Positions 10,101 through 20,534 of a stretch of 64,000 nt of DNA are shown in pieces; the first letter of the stretch is position 1, and each line of letters opens with the position of its first letter. The DNA lies in contig CP087974.1 of assembly GCA_024426085.1 (NCBI GenBank), positions 2,828,001 to 2,892,000 on the forward strand, given 5' to 3'. The notes beneath the pieces were generated by a model, which saw only the letters and a program-made list of their open reading frames with translations, did no database searches and had not been told where the DNA came from. The DNA is from Rhizobium sp. RCAM05350. GTDB taxonomy: Bacteria > Pseudomonadota > Alphaproteobacteria > Rhizobiales > Rhizobiaceae. The position numbers were made by a program, and so were the translations under genes.

Positions 10101-10643
10101 TCGCTGAAAGCGCACCCGGTTTCCTTCCTGCGCGATGAATTTGCCGGCATGGGTATCCTGCCGAACGGGAATCTTCTGAATGTGCGGAACGGGCAGTTTG
10201 TCACCATCGCCGGGCTTGTGCTAGTTCGCCAAAGACCAGGCTCCGCCAAAGGGGTGATCTTCATGACGCTGGAAGACGAAACCGGTGTTGCCAATGCCAT
10301 CGTCTGGACCAAGACATTCGACCGGTACCGGCCCGTCGTCATGAATGCCCGGCTGGTGAAAATCAGGGGCAAGCTGCAGTGCGAAAGCGGGGTGATCCAC
10401 GTCGTGGCCGATCATATCGAGGATATGACGCCAATGCTGGGCCTGCTGCAGCGCGAGGTTCGCCGTTTTGGGGCATGCGAGCGTGCAGACGAGGTCCTGC
10501 GCTCGACAGCCGATCATCGGCAGAAGAGACGATCAAGCGGGATGGAGGGATTTTCGCGTGACACGCAGACAGGAGACCCCACTCATCGCAGCGATAGTGC
10601 CGAGACCGCAGCCGTCATGCCGAAAGGGCGAAATTTTCACTGA
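7185..10643 (+). CDS. dnaE2: Error-prone DNA polymerase DnaE2
   Basis: 1,152 residues, uninterrupted. C-family alpha subunit that carries out translesion synthesis with ImuA/ImuB. The PHP domain begins [21 protein letters not shown]; the palm has [10 protein letters not shown]-type residues ([17 protein letters not shown]), [15 protein letters not shown] with the catalytic aspartates, and [18 protein letters not shown] helix-hairpin-helix and an OB-fold region ([21 protein letters not shown]) follow. Length and order match DnaE2 rather than replicative DnaE1, which is confirmed by the imuAB context and the LexA box. Residues past about 1,090 form a variable low-complexity tail. Confidence 0.96.
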   Translation: MSTNPTFFEIGARSNFSFLEGASKPEEMVVQAAILHLSGLGIADRNSVAGVVRAHAQVKALREEHAKTVQENLTLCEKGEEQKQLLEAVPFQPGARLVFSDGTPDILAYPRTRKGWGHLCRLLSAGNLRAQKGTCILNEDDLIEWGDEMMLALIPDPSLVGDAGAQEKLEDCLARLRERFREAFFMALSPSYDGRDAEVFATLSLLATRNRVPLIASNQPLYHHKSRHPLSDIVTAIHEHVTIAEAGFRLAPNAERYLKDSREMSWVFRTYPSAIANTQTFFKGLTFSLDELKHNYPDEGDEGEAPSDMLERLTWEGARKRYPEGTPDRVKTQIGYELKLIRDKEYAPYFLTVYKIIQHARYELNILCQGRGSAANSVICYCLEITEVNPEKSTLLFDRFLSMDRDEPPDIDVDFEHDRREEVIQYIYSTYSKEHAGLTAAVTSYRARSAGREVAKAFGLSEDVQSALASTVWGWSAEDLSEREAKAAGLDLSDPVTGNVLQYATQLLSFPRHLTQHVGGFVITKDRLDEVVPIMNTAMPGRYMVEWDKDDLDNLRILKVDILALGMLTCLRKAFEFLERHYDVKKTLADLGNKDHEDGEPVYDMMCRADTIGVFQIESRAQMSMLPRLRPRVFYDLVIEVAIVRPGPIQGDMVHPYLKSRGQSHLPGFKIDYPKDEMKPILERTYGVPLFQEQAMQIAITAAKFSPAKADRLRRSMATFKRSGQVNSFRDDMVNGMMANGYARDFAERCFKQIEGFGEYGFPESHAASFALLVYASSWVKAYYPDVFCAALLNSQPMGFYAPSQLVREREHGVEVRPVDINSSKWDCLLEEVEFDAGAIDRRHGSMRGIIKTQRAVRLGFRQVKGLSEPDMITLVANRGQGYISVRDLWLRSGLQKSDIERLADADAFGSIGLSRREALWAVRGLDAKSAAESLPLFDRAGRTDLRVEPETRLPEMLPGEQVIEDYRYLSLSLKAHPVSFLRDEFAGMGILPNGNLLNVRNGQFVTIAGLVLVRQRPGSAKGVIFMTLEDETGVANAIVWTKTFDRYRPVVMNARLVKIRGKLQCESGVIHVVADHIEDMTPMLGLLQREVRRFGACERADEVLRSTADHRQKRRSSGMEGFSRDTQTGDPTHRSDSAETAAVMPKGRNFH

Positions 10644-10838
10644 AGTTTGAAGTGCAAGAGGACGCACGTTGCCGAGCCGACATCGGTGATCTGGATTACG
10701 GAGGCTGATTTCCACATCATTGTAACAAAAATTGTATGGAATTTTTGCCGCTCAAGAAAACTTGAATTCCGTCGAAAAGTCACGGCGGACAGAAATCTCT
10801 AATACTAAACCAATGAAAAGACGATGTTTTTTATCAAG

Positions 10839-10855
10839 TTTAGAATTGATCTAAT
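10839..10855. promoter_or_regulatory. Possible Irr (ICE-like) iron-control element upstream of bfd-bfr
   Basis: An AT-rich imperfect inverted repeat TTTAGA-N5-TCTAAT lies about 110 bp upstream of bfd and resembles rhizobial iron-control elements bound by Irr. A TTGACA at 10899-10904 could be a -35 box of the same promoter, with a weak -10 around 10922-10930. Assigned on motif shape and gene function only. Confidence 0.35.
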
Positions 10856-10966
10856 ATTGAGTTGCTAATTTGCCACGGAAGTTAACCGGCATTTTTTGTT
10901 GACAGTAAATATCCGCTTTTGCTTTATGAATAGAATTCAGTGCGTTGTGTATCACGGGCAGACGAA

Positions 10967-11277
10967 ATGCTGGTTTGTAGCTGCAATTTTATCACCGATA
11001 AGGACATCCAGGACACCATCATCGAGATGCTCGATGAGGACTGTTGGCAGTTGATCGTACCTGCAAAAGTCTATCACGCGATGGAAAAACGTGGCCGTTG
11101 CTGCGGCTGTTTTCCCAACGTCGTCGACATCATCATCCGCACCACCGAGCAGTATCACGCTGGCCGCCTCTCGACGGGGGACCAGATATTTGATTTCATG
11201 ACCCGCCTCAAACAATTCCATGAAGAAAACAGGAGAGCGGATCTTGAAAGGCGACAAAAAGTCATCGAGCAGCTTAA
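10967..11277 (+). CDS. bfd: Bacterioferritin-associated ferredoxin
   Basis: Small [2Fe-2S] protein that gives electrons to bacterioferritin to release stored iron. The four-cysteine BFD pattern is visible: CSC at residues 4-6 and RCCGCFPNV around residue 47, spaced as in Bfd ([14 protein letters not shown]). As the sequence stands, this frame runs without a stop into bacterioferritin, giving a 262-residue 'fusion'. Restoring one A in the ACAAAAAG run at 11255-11260 gives a separate stop at 11275-11277 and a bfr start at 11244, the normal two-gene arrangement. Confidence 0.85.
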
Positions 11278-11728
11278 CGAAGCGCTGTATCTCGAACTCG
11301 GTGCCGTCAACCAATATTGGGTTCACTACCGCCTGCTTGACGATTGGGGCTACACGCTTCTCGCCAAGAAGGAGCGAGCCGAATCCATCGAGGAGATGCA
11401 CCACGCTGACAAGCTGGTTTCGCGCATCATCTTCCTCGAGGGCCATCCCAATCTCCAGACGGTGGCCCCGCTGCGGATCGGCCAATCGGTCAAGGAAGTG
11501 CTGGAGGCCGATCTCGCCGGCGAATACGACGCCCGCAAGGCGTACAAGAAATCCCACGATATCTGTCATGACGCGGGCGACTATGTTTCCATGAAGCTGT
11601 TCGAAGAACTGCTCATGGATGAGGAAGGCCACATCGACTTCCTCGAAACCCAGCTCGATCTTTTCAACAAGATCGGCGCCGAGAAATACGGCCAGCTCAA
11701 CGCAGCCCCGGCTAACGAAGCCGAATAA
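11244..11728 (+). CDS. bfr: Bacterioferritin
   Basis: Iron-storage 24-mer subunit, ~161 residues, beginning LKGDKK at a TTG at 11244 if one A is restored near 11256; this is the usual bacterioferritin opening. Ferroxidase-centre residues are visible: Glu in [15 protein letters not shown], the [12 protein letters not shown] helix (Glu, His) and [17 protein letters not shown] (Glu, His); the haem-ligand Met is expected in the [14 protein letters not shown] segment. Overlaps bfd by a few codons. A strong terminator follows 14 bp after the stop. Confidence 0.92.
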
Positions 11729-11742
11729 GGCTCGATATTTGC

Positions 11743-11779
11743 AAAAATGCCCGCCCCGGTTTCCGTGGCGGGCATTTTT
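11743..11779 (+). terminator. Rho-independent terminator after bfr
   Basis: A 13-bp perfect stem (AAAAATGCCCGCC at 11743-11755 pairing with GGCGGGCATTTTT at 11767-11779) with an 11-nt loop and a T-run on the plus strand. Confidence 0.9.
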
Positions 11780-12345
11780 ATGCGTTGAAAACCGCATTTG
11801 CAGACCGCGCAATGCATGGAAGCCCCTCTGGGCCAATTTAGCCCGGACGCTATCTCCTCGTGGTGCGTCACAGATGTCGAAGCTTTCGCTCATGTGCCGT
11901 CATGGGGTTGCATTGCAGCCAGCTCAGTGAAATGTGCTTTTTACATCGCACGCGGCCGTTCCCGGCGTCTTGCACGCGATCGTCCGGTGTTTATCGCTGG
12001 CATCCTGCGGCTATTTTTCCGCCCCCTTTACTGCCAATTAAGCCTCAACGTATCCGTCTGTTCCCATGGGAACACAATGGATACTGCGCCTCTGCATATA
12101 ACTTTTTGCATCTGGACGGCTACAGAAAGCAACAGTAGCTTTCCGGGTAGTAACGTTAGGAAAAGTTGTTTGTTGGAGTGAGGCATGAACCAATCAATCC
12201 ATTAGACTTATCGAATATTGGAATTTAATAAATCGACTATCAAAATCAATTCATTCGCAACGGCTGAATAATATTCCACGACCACCCGTTTCGGTGGGTC
12301 GTGAAAATAGTTGCGCATCTCAGATACGTCAATCAGGAGACGAAA
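11780..12345. other. 566-bp intergenic region upstream of the RTX gene
   Basis: No convincing gene: short open frames lack recognisable protein character. The 3' half becomes AT-rich (12180-12270), as expected of a promoter. An imperfect hairpin at 12276-12302 (CCACGACC...GGGTCGTG) sits about 45 bp before the RTX start codon and could be a leader element. Nothing else seen. Confidence 0.4.
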
Positions 12346-15300
12346 ATGGCAGATATTACAGGCACGCCGGGCAATGACATATTGCTCGGCAACGATCTCG
12401 AAGGTGACTTCATCACGGCTCTGGCCGGTGTTGACAAGATCAACGGTGGCATGGGTGGCGATTACATTTTTGCTGGTGACGGCAACGATACCGCGGATGG
12501 GTCGTTTCAACGCGACTTCATTCAGGGCGAGGCTGGCGACGACACCCTGAATGGCAATAGCGGTAATGACTATGTCGACGGTGGCACCGGCAAGGACAAG
12601 CTCAATGGCGGCAGTGGCCAGGACACGCTCGTCCGTGGGCACGCTGGCAACGGCGGCCGGCGATGTTGCCAATGGCGGCTCCGGCACCGACCGGCTGATA
12701 GTCGATTATTCGTCATCCGCCGCCAAGCTTAACATTGTGATCACGGATTGGATCACGCCACAGACGCTGACGGGTGGCATCCAGGCGACCAATGTCGAGT
12801 CATTCTGGATCACCGGCAGCAAGTTCGATGACAAGGTTACGGGCGGGAACTATGCCGACATGTTTGACGGGGGCGCGGGCAACGATACGCTGTCCGGTGG
12901 CCGTGGTTTTGACATGCTGCTGGGTGGCGATGGCAACGATATCCTGTATGGCGGGCATAGTTTTGACTATCTGCAGGGCGATGCCGGGAACGATATTCTG
13001 TACGGCGATCAGGGTTTTGACACTCTTTACGGCGGTACTGGAAACGACAGGCTCTATGGCGGTGACAGTTTTGACACGCTTTATGGCGGTGACGGCGCGG
13101 ACACCATTTCCGGCGGTACCGGCGATGATTCCATTGCGGGTGATTCCGGAGACGACAAACTGCTGGGTGACTCGGGCAATGATAGGATCGACGGTGGCAC
13201 GGGCAACGACACGATCGACGGTGGCAGCGGCGATGATACGATCAGCTACTACTATGGCGAGGGCAAGGATACCATCACCGACGCCGGCGGCAGCGATCGC
13301 CTGATCCTGCGCAATTTCACCGGCAATTTCACCGCCAAGGCCGCGACCGAGGTCAATACGCTGGTCGGTGGAACGACCTTCAAGGGCATGGACCACTACA
13401 CGATCTACGCGACCGGATCCGGTGCGAACAAGATCACCACCGGCACCGGCAACGATATTGTCGAGGCGGGAGACGGCAATGACTGGATCAATGGCGCCGA
13501 TGGAAACGACACCCTCCATGGGGGCCTCGGCAAGGATACGGTCTATGGCGGCACTGGCAACGACACTGTCACGCTTGGTGATGGCGGCGCAGATATCGGT
13601 GATGGCGGTGCAGGAACCGACGAGGTCATCGTCGATCGCCGGTCATTGACCACAAGCCAGACCTTCTCCGTCAGCGGAACCACGGCAACATTGACTGATG
13701 GCACCAGCCTGAAGAACTTCGAGCATTACACGGTGTCCTTCGGAAAGAGCAATGACGTCATCAAGTCGGTCGGTGCGGCACAAAGTGTTTCCTTCTACGG
13801 CTATGACGGCAACGATACGCTGATCGGCACCAACGGATCGGATGAACTGGATGGCGGCAACGGCAATGATACGCTGACATCCGGCGCCGGTGCGGACTGG
13901 ATCGCTGACAATGGCGGCACCAATGTCATCAAGTCCGGTGACGGGTCAGACACCATCCACGTAGGCGATGCCTATAGCGGTGGTGCCGTCGGCCACAACA
14001 CGGTGGATATGGGAACCGGTGACGACAGCTTCTACCGGACTGCCTCAACCGGCAAACTCTCGCTGGATGGCGGCACGGGCACGGACTTCGCCTCGATCGA
14101 CTTCAGCAAATACACCGCCGGCATCACCTTCAAGCTGGCCGCCAGCGTCACGGCAACCAATGCCCCGGTAACGGTCAAGAATGTCGAACGGGTAGCCCTT
14201 GTCGGTGGCAGCGGCAATGATGTCTTCACCGGCGGCAGCCTCAACGACGATCTGCGTGGCGGCAGCGGCAATGATGTGCTGACCGGTGGTGCGGGTAACG
14301 ATACCATCGACGGTGGTCTCGGCAATGATACGCTGAGGGGCGGCACCGGCAATGATACGATCTATGGCGACGGCCAAACACTGACCGGCGGCAGGGACTC
14401 GATCTATGCCGAAGATGGCAACGATCTGGTCTATATGGGGATCAGCGACCGTGCCAATGGCGGGACCGGGACGGACCGGGTCGTCCTCAATGTCTCGGAG
14501 CAGACCAAGGACATTGCCTTCACCTTCTCCACGGGTACGGTCAATGTCGATGCTGCAACGTCGTTCATTGCCTTTGAGGCACTCGACTATATCGGCAGCA
14601 AGGGGAAAGACACAGTAACCGGCGGCGGTCTTGACGACAAACTCGACGGTCGCGCCGGCAATGATATCCTCAAGGGCGGAAGCGGCAACGACGCGCTGGA
14701 GGATGGCGCCGGAAGCGACCAGCTCTTCGGCGATGCCGGCAACGATTGGCTCACCCGGACGGATGCGGTCGGCAAGGATGTCTTCGACGGCGGCTCCGGC
14801 ACGGACACGCTGTCGTTCCGCGAGGGGGCAACGTCGGTTGTTCTTGATCTGACCACCCAGAGCAAGAACAAGGGGCTTGCGCTCGGCCTGACGGTCAAGA
14901 ATGTCGAGATCATCGAGGGTAGCGTCAATGACGACGACATTCGCGGCGATGCCAATGCCAATACCTTCTACGGCAACGGATCCAGACGATGTGCTTGATG
15001 GGCGTGACGGCAACGATACGCTCGTCGGCGGTGCCGGCGACGACTGGCTGACCGGCGGCAAGGGCAATGACAGGTTCGTCTTTGACTTTGATGGACGTGA
15101 TGGCGAGGGTGACGTCATCACCGACTTCACCCGCGGCCAGGACAAGCTGGTGATCGACAAGAGCGACTACCAGATTGCGGTTGGCGATACGGCGGTGACG
15201 CTTGTCGTCGGAGCCAACCCGGTGGCGACCAGTACGAAGGGCAGCTTCCTGTCTCGAAAGCGACAATGGCCGCCTATGGTTCGATGCCGACGGCAAGGGC

Positions 15301-15378
15301 ACTGAAGCCGACCTCGAACTCGTCGCCATCCTGCAGAACGTCAAGACGCTGTCGACGAGCGATTTCGCCTTCATTTGA
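12346..15378 (+). CDS. Large RTX calcium-binding repeat protein, probable type I secretion substrate (three frameshifts)
   Basis: About 1,010 residues reconstructed over three indels (near 12630, 14990 and 15250). It starts [17 protein letters not shown] and is made almost entirely of GGxGxDxLx nonapeptide repeats ([26 protein letters not shown], many more), which form Ca2+-binding parallel beta-rolls, alternating with ~60-residue beta-rich inserts ([40 protein letters not shown]). No protease, lipase or other catalytic domain is visible. The C-terminus ends [17 protein letters not shown], with the hydrophobic last residues of type I secretion signals. Likely a secreted surface or biofilm/attachment protein; no ABC exporter is adjacent. 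Terminator at 15404. Confidence 0.8.
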
Positions 15379-15403
15379 TATTGCGTGGAAAGCTTGAGAA
15401 AGG

Positions 15404-15430
15404 CGCCCGCCCCGGGTTTTGGGGCGGGCG
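15404..15430 (+). terminator. Terminator-like hairpin after the RTX gene
   Basis: CGCCCGCCCC at 15404-15413 pairs with GGGGCGGGCG at 15421-15430 around a GGGTTTT loop. The T-run after it is short (TTGAACTTT), so it may act with Rho. Confidence 0.7.
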
Positions 15431-15493
15431 TTGAACTTTGCACGGCTTGAGCGCAAGCCGACATTCGGGGGTTGTCACGATCATTGCCCATAG

Positions 15494-15694
15494 CGTCAGA
15501 CTGGAGCCTGGCTTGCGGTGCGGGTCGTCGGAAAATCTCCCGAAGAGGCGGCGGCGCATTTTGGCTGGTTCTCGCATTTTACAGCGATCGAGAACAGGGC
15601 TTCGAGTGCCTGGACCCGGGAGCTGCTGGGCTGGCAGCCCAAGCAAGCCAGGCAAATCTCCGGTCTCGACCGGGCAGGTTATTTCGAAGGATGA
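15494..15694 (+). pseudogene. C-terminal remnant of an SDR/epimerase-like NAD(P)-dependent oxidoreductase
   Basis: In frame from 15494 to the TGA at 15692-15694, after a TAG at 15491, the DNA encodes VVGKSPEEAAAHFGWFSHF, then ASSAWTRELLGWQPKQA and a final LDRAGYFEG. This is the characteristic tail of atypical SDR family proteins (HFGWF...TRE.LGW.P...YF). Only about 67 codons remain and no Rossmann domain is found upstream, so this is a decayed fragment, now cut off by the RTX gene region. Confidence 0.6.
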
Positions 15695-15723
15695 ATAGGC
15701 TGCGCGTGAAGCGAGCGCTATAG

Positions 15724-16272
15724 TTACCGCGTCGCTGCAACGTCGGCCAGATGCCTGAAGGCCGTAACGACCTCCTTATAAACCCCGCGTTTGAATGCGA
15801 CGATCAGGTCTGGCAATGCATGCATCGGCTTCCAGGCCCATTCGTCGAATTCGGGCTCGTGGCCGCCGGGGGCCGGATTGATGGCGATTTCGGATTCGTC
15901 GCCTTCGAAGCGGAAGGCGAACCAGCGTTGGGTCTGGCCGCGATACTTGCCTTTGAGGCCGATGCCGATCAGGTGTTCGGGCAGGTCGTAGTTGATCCAG
16001 TCCGGCGCTTCGGCAAGCAGCGAGACGGTGGTCATGCCGGTTTCTTCGTAAAGCTCACGATAGGCCGCCTTCAATGGATCTTCGCCCTTGTCGATGCCGC
16101 CTTGCGGCATCTGCCAAAGCTGGGCTGAGCCGTCATATTCGGAATTGCCGATCGGAATGCGCCGGCCCGCCCAGACGAGCCCTTGCTTGTTCAGCACCAT
16201 GATACCGACGCAGGGGCGGTAGGGAAGATCGTCTGCCTTCACCGGTTTCGGTTTGTCCTTGCTCATGCCCAT
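15724..16272 (-). CDS. rppH: RNA pyrophosphohydrolase (Nudix)
   Basis: 182 residues, uninterrupted. Removes pyrophosphate from 5'-triphosphorylated mRNA, starting 5'-end-dependent decay. The Nudix box reads [22 protein letters not shown] at residues ~57-78, with [11 protein letters not shown] before and [21 protein letters not shown] after, as in alphaproteobacterial RppH/IalA. Start 16272 or the Met at 16266 (MSKDKPKP); the difference is two residues. It follows the polysaccharide-deacetylase gene by 56 bp on the same strand and probably ends the ctpA transcription unit. Confidence 0.93.
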   Translation of the reverse strand: MGMSKDKPKPVKADDLPYRPCVGIMVLNKQGLVWAGRRIPIGNSEYDGSAQLWQMPQGGIDKGEDPLKAAYRELYEETGMTTVSLLAEAPDWINYDLPEHLIGIGLKGKYRGQTQRWFAFRFEGDESEIAINPAPGGHEPEFDEWAWKPMHALPDLIVAFKRGVYKEVVTAFRHLADVAATR

Positions 16273-16328
16273 GCCCTCTGCTTAATTCGTTTGACGCCGA
16301 TGAAAGATCGCCGCGCTTCTGGCTTACG

Positions 16329-17534
16329 CTATTGCTGTTGCGGATCCTTGACGAGCGCCGAAACGCCGACAAATTCGATGCCGCGCGTGCTCGCCTCGTC
16401 CATCCACTGCGAAATGGCTGCGACGCTTTCATCGAAGGCCGAGGCAACGCCGATGGCGCCGCCATTGCGCCGGGCGATGCGCTCGAGTTCGTCGAGCTTC
16501 TTCAGAATTGCCGTGCGGTCGATCTGGTCGTCGACGACCATGTCGGCAAAACCGTGCGGCACGCCGATCGTGCCGGCCAGCGTGCCCGTCAGCGATTGCG
16601 CCGAGGTCGCGTCATCGAGGAACAGCAGCCCGCGCCTGCCAATGTCGCGCATCACCGGCTCCAGCGCGTCGGCGTCGGAGAGAAAGCGCCCGCCAAGGAA
16701 GTTCATGATACCGGTATAGTTGGTGATCTGGGCCAGAGAGTAATGCAGTTCCGACAGGTTCTTCTTCGCGTCCAGCCCGATGCGCAGCGTGTGCGGGCCG
16801 GGATTGTTGTCCGGGTAATCGAAGGGCTCGAACGGCACCTGCAGCAGGATTTCATGGCCCGTGCGGCGCGCCTCCTGCATCCAGCGCTGCAGGCTGTTGC
16901 CGGTTGCGGCAAAGGCCAGCGTCACATCGGGGGAAAGCTGACGCAGGGCATTCTGCGTACCCGTCTGGCTAAGCCCGAGGCCACCGACCACCAATGCGAT
17001 GCGGATGCCGCGGGCGCCGGACCATGGCCGGGCATATTGATCCATCGGCCGCAGACCGTCAGGTCCGGTGACCGGCAGGCGTCCCTCCGGGCTGTCTTCC
17101 AACAGGTCGTCATTCGGGAAGGTCGCCAGACGCGGGTCCTGACCCTTCCTCCGGCCGACTTCGATGAAGGCAGGGCCTTCGCCGTCGCGCTGCTTGGGAG
17201 AGAATTTGGTGACGATCGAGCCGTTGTCGGTCAACGTTTCCTCGACATGGGCGCCGGACAGGGCGCCGCTCGTCTGCTGCTGCTTGAGCTTGGTGTCGTT
17301 CGTACCCGGTTCTGTCGCTGCCTTCTCGGCCGGCTGCGCGGCATCTGCCACCGTCTGCGTGTCCGGCGGGATGATCAGGCCGGTCGGCTTCAGAACGGTC
17401 CAGGCGGAAATGCCTATCAGCGCCAGAGCGGCGAGGCCAAGGGACAGACGGCCGAATGTCAGGCCGGATTTTTCAGCTTTGGAGGATCGCGTTTTGCGGT
17501 TCTGACCAAGAGGAGCGTTGAGATCTGTTCCCAA
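16329..17534 (-). CDS. Divergent polysaccharide deacetylase family protein (DUF610/YibQ)
   Basis: 401 residues with one N-terminal membrane helix (LGLAALALIGISAWTVL, ~residues 32-48), a long disordered Gln/Lys/Thr-rich linker and a C-terminal TIM-barrel-like domain: IRIALVVGGLGLSQTG, LSPDVTLAFAATG, GHEILLQVPFEPFDYP, MNFLGGRFLSD, LLFLDDATS, and GGAIGVASAFD. These follow the divergent deacetylase (YibQ) pattern. The protein would be anchored in the inner membrane with its domain in the periplasm. In alphaproteobacteria it regularly sits between ctpA and rppH as here, suggesting a cell-envelope role. No frameshift. Confidence 0.9.
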   Translation of the reverse strand: MGTDLNAPLGQNRKTRSSKAEKSGLTFGRLSLGLAALALIGISAWTVLKPTGLIIPPDTQTVADAAQPAEKAATEPGTNDTKLKQQQTSGALSGAHVEETLTDNGSIVTKFSPKQRDGEGPAFIEVGRRKGQDPRLATFPNDDLLEDSPEGRLPVTGPDGLRPMDQYARPWSGARGIRIALVVGGLGLSQTGTQNALRQLSPDVTLAFAATGNSLQRWMQEARRTGHEILLQVPFEPFDYPDNNPGPHTLRIGLDAKKNLSELHYSLAQITNYTGIMNFLGGRFLSDADALEPVMRDIGRRGLLFLDDATSAQSLTGTLAGTIGVPHGFADMVVDDQIDRTAILKKLDELERIARRNGGAIGVASAFDESVAAISQWMDEASTRGIEFVGVSALVKDPQQQ

Positions 17535-17664
17535 GAGGGCCTCTGTCGATCTGAGTTGCGATGGTGGAAGCCCCGAGCAGCGGCGCTCCCTTAAGAATCG
17601 AAACCGCCGCCCGGCCGGAGCCAGGCGGCGAACAGTGTCAAGCGATCCGCATTTTCAGCGGATG

Positions 17665-18989
17665 TTACGGCTTCAGTTCAGCCTTTTCCGGATTGGCTGG
17701 GAAGGCCGGGTCCGTCTTCTTGCCGCGCAGAAGGTCAAGCGCGTAGTTCAGCTGCAGGTCGTCCTTGGTTTCCGGCGGAACGTAAGCAACCGAGCCGGAG
17801 CCCTCTTCCGTTTCGCTTTGGCCCTGGATATGGCCGCGCAGGCTGGATTCGCTGGTCGTTTCGACCTTGCCGAGCAGTTCCGGCGGTAGCGGCTGTTCGA
17901 CCTTGATGTCCGGCGAGATGCCAGTGCCCTGGATCGACTTGCCCGACGGCGTGTAATAGAGCGCAGTGGTCAGACGCAGTGCGCCGGCTTCGCCGAGCGG
18001 GATGATCGTCTGAACCTGAACCCCTTGCCGAACGAACGCGTACCGAGAACGGTGGCGCGCTTCAGGTCCTGCAGAGCGCCGGCAACGATTTCCGATGCCG
18101 AAGCCGAACCGCCGTTGACGAGCACGATCACCGGCTTGCCATCGGTCAGATCGCCTGCCGTTGCGTTGAAACGGCGTGTCTCGTCAGGATTGCGGCCGCG
18201 GGTCGAAACCACTTCGCCACGCTCCAGGAAAGCGTCGGAGACGTTGATCGCCTGGTCAAGCAGACCGCCCGGGTTGAGGCGCAGATCGAGCACATAGCCC
18301 TTCAGCTTGTCGGCCGGAACCTGGGCTTGGATCTTCTCGATCGCGTTTTTCAGATCGTCATAGGTCTTTTCCGTGAAGGAAATGACGCGAACATAACCGA
18401 CATCGTCTTCCGTGCGGAACTTGACGGCGCGCACAGCAATGATGTCGCGGACGATCGTCAGTTCGATCGGTTTTTCAGCACCCTTGCGCAGGATGGTCAG
18501 CTTGATCGGCTTGCCGACAGCGCCGCGCATCTTGTCGACGGCTTCCTCAAGCTTGAGGCCGCGCACATCAACTCCGTCGATCTTCGAAATGAAATCGCCG
18601 GCGAGAACGCCAGCCTTGGCGGCCGGTGTATCGTCGATCGGGCTCGTCACCTTGACGAGATCGTCTTCCATGGTGACTTCGATGCCGAGACCGCCGAATT
18701 CACCCTTGGTCTGGGTGCGCATGTCTTCCGCGTCTGTCGAATTCATGTAGCTCGAATGCGGGTCCAGCGACGAGAGCATGCCGTTGATGGCATTCTCGAT
18801 CAGCTTGTCGTCCTGCGGCGGCGTCACGTACTGCGCGCGCACGCGCTCGAAAACATCGCCGAAGATCGACAGTTCGCGATAGGTCGACGGGTTAGCCGCG
18901 ACGGCCGGGACGAGGGAGGAATATACAACGCCCGTGGCCGCTGCACCCATGAGTGCCCCGACCAGAACAAGTGACGTTCTACGAATCAT
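17665..18989 (-). CDS. ctpA: C-terminal processing protease CtpA (S41), one frameshift
   Basis: About 440 residues. Periplasmic serine protease with signal/anchor (TSLVLVGALMGAAATGVVYSS), a PDZ domain (GGLGIEVTMEDDLVKVTSP...GDFISKIDGVDVRG) and the S41 core: YVRVISFTEKTYDDLKNAI, LDLRLNPGGLLDQAI, and VNGGSASASEIVAGALQD with the catalytic Ser, then GTRSFGKG carrying the Lys. Just after FGKG, at about 18022-18028, the frame breaks (two extra bases); the rest, including YYTPSGKSIQGTGISPD and a C-terminus AELKP, continues in another frame to TAA at 17665. ATG 18989 overlaps the envC stop at 18979, so they are coupled. Confidence 0.9.
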
Positions 18990-20418
18990 TGCGTGCCTTT
19001 CCGGTGTCTGCTGCGGTCCACCATGGTCGGGAATCAACCGGTTTTCCGTCTTTCCTGAATTCAATGTAAAGCGTCGGACGCTCGGTTTCCAGCGCCAATG
19101 CAGTGGCGCTAGCCACTCTTTGTTACCCATTGTGCCAAGTGGCTCGCCGGCGACGACGAATTGGCCCTGCTGCACCGTCACGCCTTCCAAACCCGAGAGA
19201 ACGACATGATAGCCGTCGCCGGGATTGAGGATGATCATCTGGCCGTAGCTGCGAAACGTACCGGCAAAAACGATCCAGCCATCCGATGGCGCCGTCACCA
19301 AAGCCCCTGCACTGGTCTCGAGCATCATGCCCTGGAGCGAATGCCCCGTGCCGTCGGCGTCGCCGAACTTGCGCAGGATCGATCCGGCAACCGGAAGCGC
19401 GAGCTTTTTCTGCAGGTCCGAAAAGGCATATGCAGGCGCAATGCGGTTTTTGTCGGGCGTCGTCCTGTTAGCCAGTTCGCGCGCTTCGGCGCGCTGGGCT
19501 TCCGACATCAGCCTGCGGTTTTCTTCTTCTGCCTTGGCTGCGGCTGCCGCATCACGCACGGAAGCGATCTCGCTCTCGATCGAGCCGATCAGGCCCTCAA
19601 GGCTGGTTGCCTGCGCGGCAAGCTGCTCCGCCTTGCGGCGTTCGGAGGCAAGTTCGGTTGTGCTGCGCTGCTTGAGTTTTTCCTTTTCGGCGATCAGCAT
19701 GTTCATGCGCCGCTCCTCCTCAAGCCGCGCCGTCATGTCGTCACCGAGCGCCTGCCGTTGTGCGACGATATCCTTGCGAACGCCGGCCAGGGCCTTCAGG
19801 TCAGCCGCAAGGTTTTCCGTCTCGTGGCGGATGCCCGGCACGACGGCGCCGAGCAGAATGGCACTGCGGACGGACGCCAGCGCGTCTTCCGGCGTTACCA
19901 GCAGAGCCGGTGGGGGATTGCGTCCCATCCGCTGCAGGGCTGCCAGCACTTCGGCAAGCACGCCGCGCCGAGCACGCAGAGAGGCGTGAACGGCATCCTC
20001 CTTGGTCCGCAGCGTGTTCAGCCTGTCTTCGCCATCGACGATCTGCTGTTCCAGCGCTTTGCGTTTAATGGCGGAATCGACCAGTGCCGTCCGGAGCGAT
20101 CTCGTTGGTTTTCTCAAGCTCGGCGATACTGGCCTGCAATTCTGCCGCACGGTCATTCGAAAGCGTGATGGTTTTCGACAGGGCTTCCAGTTCGCCGCGG
20201 GTACTGTCGCGCTTGAGCGCAAGATCGGCAGCGGGATCGGCAGGTGCTTGCCCCTGCCCTACGGTGCCTTGCTGGTTCTGATTCGGAGTTTCAGGAGCTT
20301 GTGCGGCGGCGGCGGCGGCGAACAGAAGAGCGGCGGCCAAGAGGCTCGCGCGAAAACAGAGCCATCCGGTGTGTCCCGGCTGCTCTTTCCGTGCTTGCTT
20401 TGCCGCACTTGTCGTCAT
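18979..20418 (-). CDS. envC: Murein hydrolase activator EnvC family (M23/LytM), two frameshifts
   Basis: About 479 residues. The N-terminus has a signal peptide (ASLLAAALLFAAAAAAQA), then two long coiled coils (ALSKTITLSNDRAAELQASI; RKAEQLAAQATSLEGLIGSI), and a degenerate LytM domain (ALPVAGSILRKFGDADGTGH, MMLETSAGALVTAPSDGWIVF, PGDGYHVVLSGLEGVTVQQGQ). EnvC-type proteins activate amidases at the division site. Indels fall near 20090 and near 19085; with the second repaired the end reads TLYIEFRKDGKPVDSRPWW and stops at 18979. As printed, the frame wrongly fuses into CtpA. Confidence 0.88.
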
Positions 20419-20534
20419 TCCGCCATTCGCTGTCAGCCGTCTAATTAAGCAAAAACCCTACGCTGATTTGGCCGCTACAGCCAACAGCCATTCGTGGCAA
20501 TTGCGGCATCCGGATGGCGGCGCACCGGTGATTT

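Noticed and set aside
12551-14998. CRISPR-like repeat array
   Set aside because: The regular repeats are coding GGxGxDxLx units of the RTX protein, with varied DNA and no constant spacer/repeat sizes.
14045-15160. A 371-codon minus-strand frame over the RTX gene
   Set aside because: The repeat-rich RTX DNA leaves the other strand open; the antisense product is low-complexity Val/Ile/Ala.
16332-17594. A 420-codon plus-strand frame
   Set aside because: Antisense to the polysaccharide-deacetylase gene, which has clear motifs.
17970-20222. A 750-residue EnvC-CtpA fusion frame
   Set aside because: The join is in a different frame from the normal EnvC tail (TLYIEFRKDGKPVDSRPWW is readable in the next frame). 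Two separate genes with an indel explain it better.
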